Assembly: GCA_034670405.1 (NCBI GenBank)
Contig: JAXDDX010000167.1
Coordinates: forward strand, 796,001 to 860,000
Length of the DNA stretch: 64,000 bases
Source: Hoplostethus atlanticus
Taxonomy: Eukaryota > Chordata > Actinopteri > Trachichthyiformes > Trachichthyidae
Direction: 5' to 3'
Every line of letters begins with the position of its first letter. Within the stretch, counting starts at the first letter, position 1. Below, piece by piece: positions 1 through 10,926 of this stretch. The position numbers and the translations under genes were made by a program. The notes beneath the pieces were generated by a model that ran no database searches, was not told the origin of the DNA, and saw only the letters and a program-made list of their open reading frames with translations.

Positions 1-241
1 GGACTCACCCATATGCTGTATATTTTTGGGTGTTAAATCCAATATCTTTTGATCATTGTAAAAATTGTCTAAAAATATTCCCCTTATTCTTTGCATCATG
101 GGTAACAACTGCTATTTTACTGCTCAGACACAGTTTTTGGGTTCCTTTGTGGTGATCAGGTAAGCCACCGCTGCTCTTTGCATTGGCTTCCTGAGACACA
201 CACACATTTTCTCTTTCCACACTTATTGTTTATCAGTGCCG

Positions 242-243
242 TA

Positions 244-299
<56 letters not shown>

Positions 300-325
300 A
301 CACAGACAGACAGACAGACAGGTCT
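242..325. repeat. (CT)n(CA)n(GACA)n microsatellite
   Basis: Compound simple repeat: a short CT run, about 21 CA units, then GACA units. It produces the spurious CVCV/THTH frames seen on both strands. Confidence 0.95.
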
Positions 326-573
326 CCCATGTCTCTTGCCTCCCAACACATTTGAACGCACTACTGTATGTCCATTGAAACTTGTGGCTTGTTTGCACAG
401 TTTCTTAAGATGCTGCTTAGTTTGTGTTTGTGTACGGTAACAACAATTATGGGCTGCATGAATTTGTGTTTTGCGCTGTTGCTTCGCTACATTGAATTAA
501 GTAACACTCTTCTGTACCATCTTGCGTAGTGACTCTGTTGTGTGTGATGAAACGTTTCCTCTGTTCCATCTAG

Positions 574-909
574 AGCTGAGGTGTGACCACTTCAAAGCAG
601 ACAGCTCGCCTGCACAAGTGAGTTGCATGTTTAGATGCAGAACAGAAGTATTATGTGAACGTAATAATCATAAATTCTCATTTGTCCCCCTTCAGATAGG
701 TCAGAGGTATTGAATGGCTGCATCGCTCACGTCTCAACACATGTTCTCTTCCTGTCTCTCAGTCTCTTGCAGGCCTGACAGATATCTTGTCCCTGATGAG
801 GAAGAGCTGTTTGGCTCTGTCTAACTCATCTGGTGAAGTGGAGACCACTGGAGATGTGCTACTGGAGGTAGGAAACATGGGTATAAAACACACACACACA
901 TGCTCACAA

Positions 910-947
<38 letters not shown>

Positions 948-3900
948 CTCTCACCTCCCCCTCCTTTTTGTGCAGACACTGTTTACAGCGACTGAAGACC
1001 TCCTGTCCTCTGGTCACCTGAATAGCAGCGAAGATGTGAGTGGGTTACTTGGTGCGATGGAGGACGCTGTGAGGCTCATCGGCCCCCAGCTCAAAGGCAA
1101 CCACACCAGGAAGGAGACAAATCAGACAGGTAACACCATCCATAAACTCAACATTACTTGAATGTTTGAAAAATAATAAGTCGACCAGAAAAGAATAATA
1201 AAAAAATACCTAATGTCCAGGGAGGATTGCCATTTGAAATGAGTTTTTTGTTTGAGTAGTGGTGGAGCTTGTTGTACGGAGGGGGAGGACTCCACCCACT
1301 GGACCAATCCATCTGACCAATGAGGATGCTCGCCTGGACACTTACTGGAGGACAGCAACTGGGAATGGAACATATCCCGGTAAAGTCTGCTCTGCTCTGC
1401 TCTTCTCTTCTCTTCTCTTCTCTTCTCTTCTCTTCTCTTCTCTTCACCTTCTCATTTCTTAATCTCTTCTGCAGGTTTTGCTCTTGCTGCGTTGGTGACC
1501 TACAAGAACCTTGAGACATCCGTTAACCGGTCCTTTGAGCAGATCACAGGACAGCAAAAAGATGGCGCAGATCCCTCCTTCCAGATCTTCTCTAAAGTGG
1601 TGTCCGCTGTGGTCTCCAACCCAGCCACACAGCACCTGAACCCACCTGTCATCCTCACCCTCAGGCATCTACAGGTAGTCCTGCAGTCTTTTAAATGTAT
1701 TGCTGCTGTTAGTGGTTTGTTAAAAATGATTAACATTACTTGGAGGCCAGTTAGGCCAGAGGGCAGTGCAAGTTGCAGACACGATTTCTAACATTAAACT
1801 CACTGCAAGATCATGGGACTGGAATAGGAAACTAGGCAGCACAAGGAGAAACACGTAGCCTGCTATTGATATATCTCTTGTGTCATTGTGTTATTGTGTA
1901 TTAGGAGAGGGAGGACTTTTCTCAGGTGAGCTACACCTGTGCATACTGGAGGGCTGGACCTGACGGGCAGGATGAGGGAGGGGCGTGGTCCACAGATGGC
2001 TGCTATCAACGGTTCTCCAACGCCGCACACACTGTGTGTAGCTGTGACCACCTGAGCAGCTTTGCTGTGCTCATGGCCCTCTACCCCATGAAGGTGAGGA
2101 ACATACACAGGCGGGCGCACGCACGCACACACACACACACACACACGCACACACACTGTGCTCTCATTGATGGACTTACCCATAATAAGTAGTGCCTTTA
2201 TAGACCCTATGTCAAAGGCAGACAGTGTCACGCCCTCCACTTCTGCCTCCTAGCAGTCTCTCTACCTGTCTGTCTCTGTCTGTCTGTGTGTGTGTGTGTG
2301 TGTGTTGGCGGGCGTAGCTCCAGACTCCGGCTCCTCCCTGGCTCATCACCACCTCCCGCTCACCTGCTCTACCCCGCACACCTGCAATCCATCAAGTCAT
2401 CTCCTCCTGTATAAGAACCCTGGCTTTCCAACCACTCATCGCCAGATCGTTGTTTGTACTGCCCCCTCAGTCTCGCTTCTCGGCCGCTTTGCAGATTTAT
2501 CTCAAAGTTTCTCCTACGCCTTTACTAACCCTGTTGTGCTGTATCCAGATCCAGTCGCTTCCCTGACTCCCCGCCTGCCGACCTACCACCGCCTGTCTTT
2601 GAGGGGATGGGTGTCTTAGGCTCTGCACTCTCCATGTTTGCATCCTACCTAACGGATCGCTCCTACCAGGAGTGTCAGACCCACGCAGGCTCACTACTGG
2701 GGTTCCGCAAGGCTCGGTTCTAGGTCCTCTCCTCTTTTCCCTCTACACAACAACTCTTGGTTCTGTTATCCATTCACACGACTTTTCCTACCACTGCTAT
2801 GCAGATGACACCCAGCTGATCCTCTCATTTCCCCCCTCTGACACACAAGTGGAGGCACGCATTGCTGCATGTCTGGCAGACATCTCGGAGTGGATGTCGA
2901 TGCACCACCTGAAGCTCAACCTGGACAAGACTGAGCTGGTGTTCCTCCCGGGGAAGGGCTGTCCGCACCGAGACCTGGCCATCACCATTGATAATGCTGT
3001 GGTGATGTCAACTCGGACTGCGAGGAATCTGGGTGTGACCCTGGACGACCAACTGTCGTTCTCGGCAAACATCGCATCAGTGACACGCTCCTGCAGATTC
3101 CTCCTCTACAACATCAGGAGGATTCGCCCCTTCCTCACTGACAAGGCAGCGCAGGTGCTCATCCAGGCTCTTGTCATCTCCCGTCTGGACTACTGCAACT
3201 CCCTCCTTGCTGGTGCCCCGGCGTCTGCCATCAGACCTCTGGAGCTTGTTCAGAAAGCTGCAGCTCGTCTGGTGTTCAACCGCCCCAAGTTCTCCCATAC
3301 AACTACCCTTCTCCGTTCTCTACACTGGCTCCCTGTAGCAGCTCGCATCCAGTTCAAGACCCTGGTGCTAGCCTATAGGGCAGTGAAAGGAACAGCTCCT
3401 TCTTACCTCCAGGCTATGGTCAAGCCTTACACCCCCACCCGACCACTTCGCTCTGCTGCCTCGAGGCGACTGGTTGCCCCGTCACTCAGAGGTCCCTGCG
3501 GCCGATCTACACGGTCATGGCTCTTCTCTGTCCTGGCCCCGCAGTGGTGGAATGAACTCCCCACTGATGTCAGGACAGCTGAGTCGCTGCCCATCTTTCG
3601 CCGCAGGCTGAAAACCCACCTCTTCAGGAAACACTACCCTGACCCTTCCTCTTAGCCTTGCCTATTTGTCGTCAATTATGTGTCTGAGCTCTTGTTTATT
3701 GGCTCTTGTTTATTTGGTTCACTTATTTGTCTTAGCTCTTGTTTATTTGGTTCACTTATTTGTCTCATTTGTTTAAGATAAAGTAGGTTGCTAACTTATT
3801 GCACTCTTAACTTAACACTAGTTATGCTCTTAGTTGCTTGTTTAGGAAGGAAATGCACTTACGATTTCTGGTGACTAGTAGTTTTCTTGCCTACCTATGT

Positions 3901-6900
3901 TGAATGCACTTATTGTAAGTCGCTTTGGATAAAAGGGTCTGCTAAATGACTGTAATGTAATGTAATGTAATGTAATGTCTACCCTGCCTGCCTGTCTGTC
4001 TGTCTGTCCCCCAGCTCCGTTCACCCGGCTCCTGCACCAGCCTGTCTCCCCAGCTTGCCATTCCTACCTTGCCATTCTCTGTACTATTCCCCAGTAAAAC
4101 CTGGTTTTTCCCTACCAACATCTCTGTGTCTGTAGTTTGCACTTGGGTCCTGTAACACGATCGTAACAGTACGATCTGGCCACTATGGACCCAGCAAACT
4201 CGGACTCGGAGCCCGCCTTGCTTCGAAGAGCAATTGCCAGCCAGGGCGAGTTCCTAGGACAACACGAACAGGTCCTCCGGAACCTGTCCGAGAGCAACCA
4301 GGCCATGAGCAACCAGATCTCCCAGCTAACCAACCAGGTAGCCATGCTAACTGCTCACCTTGTTCCGCCAGTCTCCGCAGCCCAGCTCGCCTCGCCAGGC
4401 CTCCCGGCTCCATCTCCGGTATCACCTCCGTCCTGGGAGTCCTACGCTTCGGATCCAGAACCCTTCTCTGGGGATGCAAGTAAATGCAGAGGTTTAATTC
4501 TCCAGTGTTCCTTGGTTTTCCTCCAGCGACCACAGACATTTCCCACCGACCACTCAAAGGTACGCTACCTAATCGGCCTGTTGAGAGGCAGGGCTCTGGC
4601 ATGGGCCGAAGCCGCCTATTCTCACCAGATCAGTGACTCACTCTCATTTAATGATTTTATCTCCGAATTGAAGGATGTGTTCGATCACCCCGACCACTGG
4701 GGAGACGCCTCCAAGTGACTGGCTAACCTTCGCCAAGGATCCCGGAGTGTGGCGGATTACTTGGTGGAGTTCAAGACCCTGGCAGCGGACGCTGGGTGGG
4801 ACGACCTGGCAATATGGGGTACCTTTTTAAACGGACTGGTTGAGCACCTGCAAGACGAGATAGCCGCTCGTGACGAACCGGCTGATTTTAGATCCCTGGT
4901 CTCCCTAGCCATTTGGCTAGACAACCATCTACGAGGACGGCGCCGGCAAGGAGCGGCACGTCCTCCTCCGCCGAGAGTCTCCGAGCCCTGCCGAGCTTCC
5001 CCTAACAGCCAGGAACCCGAGCCCATGCAGTTGGGTAGAGCTCGCCTAACCCCCGAGGAGCAGGCCCGTCGGGTCAATGCCTGGGCCTGCCTCTATTGTG
5101 GTGAGATGGGACATTTTTTTAGACTCCTGCCCGTTCCGCCCAGTAAAAGCGCCGGCTCATCAGTAATGGGAGAGATACTGACGAGCCGAGCAGCATGTAC
5201 TTCTCTCTCACGTCCCCAGATCAAGGCCACCTTCTTGTGGCGCGACCAGTCTCAGGTCTACTCGGTCCTCATCGACTCCGGAGCCGACGAGAGTTTCATG
5301 GACCGGGTGGTGGCGGAGCGGATGGGCATCGACACCGAGCCTCTGGAGTCCCCCCTAGAGGCCAAGGCTCTCAACGGGACGCCATTGGCTCGGATTTCCC
5401 ACCAGACGGTCCCTGTGACGCTGCTGCTCTCTGGCAATCACCAAGGGACCATCAGGTTCTACATCCTCGACTGTTCCCACTCTCCGCTGGTGCTTGGTTT
5501 CCCCTGGCTGCAAATCCATAACCCACACTTGGACTGGACCACAGGTCAGATTACTTCTTGGAGCAATTTCTGCCACTCTCACTGTCTGCTTTCTGCCCCT
5601 GCCCCAGCTAGCTCCAAACCACCGTCCTTGCCGGAGTCCATTGAGCTGTCCTCCATCCCGGAGGTTTACCACGACCTCGCCCCAGTTTTCAGCAAACAGC
5701 ACGCCGTGTCATTGCCGCCTCACCGTCCGTATGACTGCGCCATCGACCTCCTCCCGGGTGCCTCCCTTCCCAGTGGCCAGTTGTATAACCTCTCCAGACC
5801 TGAGCGCGAGGCTATGGAGGTTTATATCCCGGACTCCCTGGCCGCGGGCATCATCCGACCCTCCTCCTCTCTGGTCGGCGCGGGATTTTTCTTCGTGGGG
5901 AAGAAGGACGGGACCCTGCGGCCATGTATTGACTTCCGGGGTATGAACAACATTACTGTGAAGAATAAATACCCTCTGCCGCTATTTAGCTCTGCATTCG
6001 TTCCCCTCCAAGGTGCCACAATCTTCACCAAGCTGGATCTGCGCAACGCTTACCACCTCGTCCGCATCCGCGAGGGGGACGAGTGTAAGACGGCGTTCAA
6101 CACTCCACTAGGGCACTTTGAGTACCTGGTCATGCCGTTCGGACTGACAAACGCCCCCGCCGTCTTCCAAGCCCTGGTAAACGATGTGCTCCGGGACATG
6201 CTCAACCGTTTTGTGTTTGTCTACCTTGCCGACATCTTAATCTTTTCTCAGAACCCCGCCGAGCATGAGCAGCAAGTCCGCCAGGTACTCCAGCGCCTCC
6301 TGGAGAACAAGCTTTTTGTTAAAGCGGAAAAGTGCGAGTTCCACGTACCCAGCGTGTCCTTCCTTGGCTACATCATCGCCCAGAACCAGATACGCATGGA
6401 CCCAGCCAAGGTTTCCGCCGTGGCAGAGTGGCCAGCGCCCACCAACCTCAAACAGCTGCAGCGCTTCCTGGGGTTTGCCAATTTTTACCGTAGGTTCATC
6501 CGGAACTACAGCCGCATTGCAGCCCCACTCACGGCCCTCACCTCCATCCCTTTCCGTTGGACCCTGGAGGCGGAGACCGCTCTCGGGGAACTCAAGCACC
6601 GGTTTAGTTCTGCCCCTGTCCTCACCCAGCCCGACCCCAGCTTGCAGTTCATTGTGGAGGTCTCTCTACCTGTCTGTCTCTGTCTGTGTTGGCGGGTGTG
6701 GCTCCAGACTCCGGCTCTTCCCAGGCTCATCACCACCTCCCGCTCACCTGCTCTACCCCGCACACCTGCAATCCATCAAGTCATCTCCTCCTGTATAAGA
6801 ACCCCGGCTTTCCAACCACTCATAGCCAGATTGTTGCTTGTACTGCCCCGTCAGTCTCGCTTCTCGGCCGCTTTGCAGATTTATCTCAAAGTTTCTCCTA

Positions 6901-9362
6901 CGCCTTTACCAACCCTGTTGTCCTGTATCCAGATCCAGTCTCCTTCCCTGACTCCCCGCCTGCCGACCTTACCACCGCCTGTCTACCCTGCTTGCCTGTC
7001 TGTCTTCCTGGTTCCCTGCCTGTCGTCCTGTCTGCCTGTCCCCCAGCTCCGTTCACCCTGCTCCTGCACCAGCCCGTCTCCCCAGCTTGCCATTCCTACC
7101 ATGCCATTCTCTGTACTATTCCCCAGTAAAACCTGGTTTTCTGTGTCTGTAGTTTGCACTTGGGTCCTGTAACACGATCGTAACAGACAAAGAATCCTCA
7201 CACAACTGAAAACTGTTGAATGAATAGGCACTACTCATAAAGTACCAGAAAAGTCTCTCAGAGTTAATTGTGGACTCAGACGGAGGGGAGGGGGGACTGT
7301 TGAATTCCCAAGCATTCCCAAGTCATTTAGTCTCAAATTCAGTGTTCAGTGGAAAATGCTGCTAATGGGATGAGTTAATACCATTTGTTTCCAAAACAGC
7401 ATCAGATGTTTCAGGACTTTTCCAGAAAAAGTGTCCTACCTTGAAACAAAGCAGGATAAGGGAGATCACTCCACTAGCACCAAGAACATGACACTTAGTT
7501 CTTGACACTTAAACAAAAGTCTTGAAAGAAATTGATTTGCATTGGAAACAAGTGACATTATTTCACCCCAGCAGCAGATTTCTTCACATTTTAAATATGT
7601 TACGATGATAATAATAATAATGGTTCCAGTTACACAGCACTTGACCTGACTTATCTTTTCCTCTAGGATTCCTTTGAGCTGATGTTGCTGACCAAGCTAG
7701 GCCTGATCATCTCCCTGCTGTGCCTGGTAGTGTGCATCCTGACCTTCAAGTTCTGCCACTCCATACAAGGCACTCGCACCACCATCCACCTGCACCTCTG
7801 TCTCTGCCTCTTCATGGCTGACCTCGTTTTCCTCACCGGCATTTCAAGCACTAAACCCGAGGTGTATGTTGTATAGACTTGGGGCAGTTGAGCCACCCCT
7901 CTGCTTTTGCTTCTCTGATCTCTTTCTTCATATCTTTGTGTTTATTTTACAGGGCGGCTGCAGGTTTGTTGCAGCCTTGCTCCATTTCTTCTTCTTGGGA
8001 GTGTTCAGCTGGATGCTGTTAGAAGGGGTGCAGCTGTACCGTATGGTGATCCTGGTGTTCAATGCCAACATCCGGCCTCTTTACCTATTCGCCATGGGCT
8101 ATGGAACACCCGTCGTTATAGTAGTTATATCTGCCATCAGTAGACCTGACGGATACGGCACTGATAAACAGTAAGTGTGGAAAGTGAAAACTTGTGTGTG
8201 CCTGCTTACGTACAATTTTGTCAATGTAGTAACAATGACTCTATCTACTGCACCATAAAACACATTGGTGATGTTCCTTGCATTCCTGGGTCCATTTTGG
8301 TACTTGGTGTTGTATTTTCTTACTCCCATGGATAAGTGGGCAAACTTAGACGATGTAACATCACATCTTCTTTCTAGACTCACTGTAATGGAAAAAATTA
8401 CAATCTACCCCTTGTGTTCATGAAATGTATTACATCTTGATATGTGTACAAACTACCCCTTGTGTTCATAAAATGTATTACATCTTAATATGTGCAAAGT
8501 CAGCAGAACAGAAAATGATGATTACATAACGGCAGGTGGGCGACATGAGTGCCAGAACGTGAGGATTACATAACGGCAGGTGGGCGTCACCAAACCGGAC
8601 CAAACCGGACCAAACCAGATAAGCGTGCTGTGTACACTATAAAAACCAAGTCCTGTCTTTGCCTGTTAACTCGCTCTTGAACATGCTCTTGGAGTGTGTT
8701 GGTTGAGGGGGTCCTTCTGCACGGAAGCTGGTATACTTTGACCAATAATTTTACTGAAAGACAAGTTGGTTGGCGAGCCCTTTATTGGTGAACAAGAATT
8801 TCCACCACACTCACCATTTTACACTGACGTTCAACAATCATACAGGGAGAAATCCATCGTAGCAGAGGAAGAGACACCAAGTTCAGTCGGTTCAGTAGCC
8901 TCAATAGACCACAATGCAATGCAGCCACATGTTGTGGTTTATGTAAGGGGTGCGACTCATTCTTTTCCTCCACCTACACGTGAAACCCACAGCTGAAGTG
9001 CTCAAGTACGTTCAGGCATGTTTAGGCACGTTCTCTCAGCAGGGGTCAAAAGGAATTCTGGGAAATGTAGGAAATCGCTACATACATACAAGAAAAGGGT
9101 AAATTACCACAAAATAACATAACATAGATTGATGCTATATAACAACATATCTGAGTGTCCATGAACGTGTTTTCTCTTTCCTAGCTGCTGGCTGTCCCTG
9201 GATCACGGCCTCATCTGGAGTTTCTTTGGCCCTGTGTGTCTCATCATCGTCCTCAATGTCTTCTTCTTCATCATCACTGTCTGGAAGCTCGCCCAGAAGT
9301 TCTCCAGCCTCAACCCAGACCTCTCCAAACTTCACCAAATTAGGTCAGTCTGTGTGTTTGTT

Positions 9363-9403
<41 letters not shown>

Positions 9404-9755
9404 CAGAATACCTCTCTGCCTGTATCTGTGCCAGTGTGCTTCTCCGTATGCGGTGCACCTCTGTTTTAGCCCGCTCTTGCAAGGTGTGATGCAATGTCTA
9501 CACAAGCAAACAGTACACGTGATACACTTACTCTTTCTGTTCCCCTTTCTACGCTCCCTCCCCCCTGTCCATTTCCTCTCTGCAGAGCATTCACGGTGAC
9601 AGCTATAGCCCAGATGTGTGTGCTGGGTCTAATGTGGGTGTTTGGGGCCTTCCTGTTTCAAGAAGGTACACCAGTAGCAGCATATATCTTCACTATCCTC
9701 AACAGCCTACAGGGAGCGCTGGTCTTCCTCATGCACTGCCTACTGTCTAAGCAGG

Positions 9756-9792
<37 letters not shown>

Positions 9793-10123
9793 GAAGAACA
9801 ATAAAGAGTGGAATGAGAACGATATTTTTGGTAAATGTTGTTTTTTTCCCATGATGTTCTGCTGCCCTCTACAGGTGAGAGACGAGTACAGCAAGTTCCT
9901 CTGCTGTATCTGCGCGCAACAGAAGAGAGAGAGAAGAGAAGAGAGCACCAATCCCTCCAGTAGTCAAAGTCAAACACAAGTAAGGGTACAGTGCCGTAAC
10001 CACTCACTCACTCACTCACTCACACACACAAATTGGCTTACTCGTTCTCTGAATTTGCGGCGTGTGTGTTCATTCATCTAGGGTTCTTGGAGTGGACAGC
10101 ACACAGGAGAATCTCTATTATGA
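574..10123 (+). CDS. Adhesion GPCR, ADGRE/CD97-like (3' part, multi-exon)
   Basis: Spliced receptor gene. Exons with GT-AG borders and matching phases: 574-617, 763-867, 976-1129, 1260-1379, 1475-1674, 1905-2093, 7667-7861, 7953-8170, 9185-9343, 9586-9754, 9875-9979, 10082-10123 (stop TGA). The first six give a GAIN-type stalk with several N-glycosylation sites and a GPS ending [14 protein letters not shown]. The next four give TM1-TM7, with CRF before TM3 and [17 protein letters not shown] before TM5. The last two give a short cytoplasmic tail ([14 protein letters not shown]) ending HTGESLL. GPS plus class B2 7TM identifies the adhesion family; the stalk and tail look most like fish ADGRE5/CD97-type receptors, but the exact paralogue is inferred. 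N-terminal (EGF) exons lie outside the window. The 4.96 kb Gypsy element in the intron between 2093 and 7667 leaves all splice sites intact. Confidence 0.85.
886..946. repeat. (CA)n microsatellite in receptor intron
   Basis: Interrupted CA repeat directly after the splice donor at 868. Confidence 0.95.
1387..1446. repeat. (TCTTC)n pentanucleotide repeat
   Basis: Eight to nine tandem TCTTC units preceded by TCTGC units, forming the pyrimidine tract of the short intron 1380-1474. Confidence 0.95.
1905..2093 (+). CDS. GPS exon of the adhesion GPCR
   Basis: Phase 0-0 exon of 63 codons. It carries the conserved Cys/Trp pattern of a GPCR proteolysis site (CAYWRAG, then WSTDGC, then [13 protein letters not shown]). 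The usual self-cleavage tripeptide His-Leu-Ser/Thr is present as HLS, so the receptor should be able to autoproteolyse. What follows the cleavage point ([13 protein letters not shown]) would be the tethered agonist. Confidence 0.85.
2110..2157. repeat. (CA)n microsatellite
   Basis: CA-rich simple repeat in the intron just after the GPS exon. Confidence 0.9.
2226..4168 (+). repeat. Gypsy 5' LTR (split by L2)
   Basis: LTR parts are 2226-2597 and 3979-4168. It matches the 3' LTR from the CTCTCTACCTGTCTGTC box onward, including a short TG repeat and the terminal TGTAACACGATCGTAACA. A TATA-like CTGTATAAGAACC lies near 2407-2419 and CAGTAAAACC near 4092. Confidence 0.88.
2598..3978 (+). mobile_element. 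L2-type LINE, 5'-truncated, inside Gypsy LTR
   Basis: The frame 2672-3655 encodes the C-terminal half of an L2/CR1-group reverse transcriptase: [18 protein letters not shown], then the palm box [12 protein letters not shown], then the thumb and C-terminal region ([50 protein letters not shown]) up to a TAG stop. The 3' tail has TTGTAAGTCGCTTTGGATAA followed by (TGTAA)n, the usual fish L2 end. Endonuclease and N-terminal RT are missing. A second copy lies at 29981-31430 on the other strand. Confidence 0.92.
4185..6658 (+). pseudogene. Gypsy gag-pol polyprotein, inactivated
   Basis: One frame from ATG 4185. Gag domain about residues 1-300, with a nucleocapsid knuckle [10 protein letters not shown] near 5092. 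The last Cys is displaced by what looks like one extra T in the run at 5113-5120, although the frame reads on. Retropepsin motif [10 protein letters not shown] near 5269-5298. Reverse transcriptase from about 5700, with [25 protein letters not shown] and [11 protein letters not shown]. Defects: TGA at 4716-4718 (AAG TGA CTG, consistent with CpG decay of an Arg codon), the catalytic YxDD box reads [10 protein letters not shown] (GCC at 6228-6230 instead of Asp), and the RNase H tail and integrase are deleted. Gag and pol share one frame, as in many fish Gypsy elements. It cannot move on its own. Confidence 0.9.
6659..7185 (+). repeat. Gypsy 3' LTR (5'-truncated)
   Basis: Begins GTCTCTCTACCTG, fused in frame to the reverse transcriptase end, and ends GATCGTAACA. 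Comparison with the 5' LTR shows the first ~35 bases missing and the TG microsatellite much shorter. Confidence 0.88.
7191..7666. other. Receptor intron remainder, no gene seen
   Basis: After the Gypsy element the intron continues with the right part of a dispersed repeat (7190-7260, matching 41.52-41.6 kb in reverse orientation) and unique AT-rich DNA with a short ATA/ATAATA run at 7605-7620. I see no further exon before 7667. Confidence 0.7.
7667..9754 (+). CDS. Seven-transmembrane exons of the adhesion GPCR
   Basis: Four exons (7667-7861, 7953-8170, 9185-9343, 9586-9754). The first encodes TM1 and TM2 ([35 protein letters not shown]), the second TM3 and TM4 ([37 protein letters not shown]), the third TM5 ([17 protein letters not shown]), the fourth TM6 and TM7 ([34 protein letters not shown]). 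Each intron interrupts the frame with the phase expected for joining. The third intron contains an LTR-like insertion (8384-8763). Confidence 0.88.
8384..8763 (+). mobile_element. LTR-like promoter unit with enhancer-type repeats in receptor intron
   Basis: TG...CA bounded 380 bp unit (TGTAATG to AAAGACA). It contains a 48 bp direct repeat (8405-8452 and 8453-8500, core CTACCCCTTGTGTTCAT), a second repeated block GATTACATAACGGCAGGTGG (8520 and 8564), a triplet of CCAAACCGGA, and a TATA box CTATAAAAACC at 8637-8647. It is followed by AGTTGGTTGGCGAGCC, which has the position of a primer-binding site, and about 230 bp of leader-like sequence with a 76-codon frame. No second LTR or pol is visible, so this is probably a truncated endogenous retroelement. 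Family not recognised. Confidence 0.55.
8764..9000 (+). other. Leader/short frame after the LTR-like unit
   Basis: A 76-codon frame (8766-8996) follows the putative primer site. It has no domain I recognise and lacks any neighbour frame of a retrovirus. It may be the first part of a truncated gag or chance. Confidence 0.3.
9361..9402. repeat. (TG)n microsatellite
   Basis: TG repeat in the intron following the TM5 exon. Confidence 0.95.
9759..9789. repeat. (TG)n microsatellite
   Basis: TG repeat directly downstream of the splice donor after the TM7 exon. Confidence 0.95.
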
Positions 10124-10192
10124 AGAAGCAGTCTTTTTCTCTAACTCCACCCGCAGGACAGACCTTTCCCACGGCTAACTTGATTTATTGTG

Positions 10193-10706
10193 AGTAGTTA
10201 ATATTGGACGCCTTCTGTCAAAATTAGATTTATGACCCCCCTGTTGATTTATGACCTATCGACCTCCATTTGATTGACAGCCTGTCAGTAATTTGACAGT
10301 TTTGATTGATGACCTATCGACCTCCATTTGATTGACAGCCTGTCAAAATTTGATTTATGACCCCCCTGTTGATTTATGACCTATCAACCTCCATTTGATT
10401 GACAACCTGTCAGTAATTTGACAGTTTTGATTGATGACCTATCGACCTCCATTTGATTGACAGCCTGTCAGTAATTTGACAATTTTGATTGATGACCTGT
10501 GTGATGTGTCGTGTTGTGACCTTTTAATTATTTAATGATCCTATTGATGAGGTATTTCCGAGTGTGTGGGTGGAGGCACCATTCATTTGTTCTTTTGATT
10601 GTGGGGTGTATTGACCAGTGTCAAACGTGGGTCATTGGGGGTTGTGTGTCACCTGGAGTGCTATGGGACTGTTTTTTTGTTTTATGATCCTATTGTTCAG
10701 AAGTGT
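10193..10706 (+). repeat. Left terminal inverted repeat of Maverick 1
   Basis: Matches the complement of 36702-37016 plus 34570-34625, which are separated on the right side by a Harbinger insertion. The terminal AGTAGTTAATATTGGACGCC is followed by an array of TGACAGGCTG/CAGCCTGTCA-type subrepeats and by the CCTGGAGTGCTATGGG box, where Harbinger elements sit in three other copies. Confidence 0.88.
10216..10500. repeat. Subterminal tandem repeats in the Maverick TIR
   Basis: Three to four imperfect units of roughly 60-75 bp built on GACCTATCGACCTCCATTTG followed by ATTGACAGCCTGTCAGTAAT, alternating TTGATTTATGACC and TTGATTGATGACC starts. The same units occur at both other visible termini (36.9 kb and 42.5 kb). 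Confidence 0.9.
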
Positions 10707-10926
10707 ATTGATCTATGACAGAGGTGCTTCTTCGGGTGATGGGATGTCACATGGTGTGTTTTATGATCCTAAAGGAATTGGCCATAGTGGTTGGTATCGG
10801 AGCTATTGGGGACAATAAACTTAAATTAAATTGATAATTATAATGTGTGTTTTAAACATTAGGACGTCTAAATTAGACTAATATAGGGTTATATTTCAGC
10901 TAGATGCAACCGACAACATAAGGGTC
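10707..10926. other. Inner left flank of Maverick 1, no gene
   Basis: No coding frame. It contains a 30 bp stretch at 10780-10809 almost identical (29/30) to 34414-34443, near the start of the right-end gene, in the same plus-strand orientation. It also contains a block (about 10861-10926) shared with Maverick 2 at 45535-45600. Confidence 0.7.

Larger units (their letters stand above)
2226..7185 (+). mobile_element. Ty3/Gypsy LTR retrotransposon, internally deleted, with nested L2
   Basis: The 5' LTR starts TGTCACG at 2226 and ends CGTAACA at 4168; an L2 LINE (2598-3978) sits inside it. The gag-pol frame starts at ATG 4185 and runs through protease and reverse transcriptase until about 6658, where it joins LTR sequence lacking its first ~35 bases. 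RNase H tail, integrase and the start of the 3' LTR are therefore lost in one deletion. The 3' LTR ends at 7185 with the same GATCGTAACA. Likely target duplication: GACAG (2221-2225) and GACAA (7186-7190). The site before insertion can be read from a related repeat at 41.54-41.79 kb. The element sits in a receptor intron in the sense direction. Confidence 0.9.

Noticed and set aside
178-398. Open frames on both strands over the CA/TG tract
   Set aside because: They encode only CVCV/THTH runs from the microsatellite. The same holds for the frames at 759-941, 40889-41181 and 41098-41283.
10216-10500. CRISPR-like array
   Set aside because: Repeat units are contiguous and imperfect without unique spacers, and lie in a transposon terminus of an animal genome.
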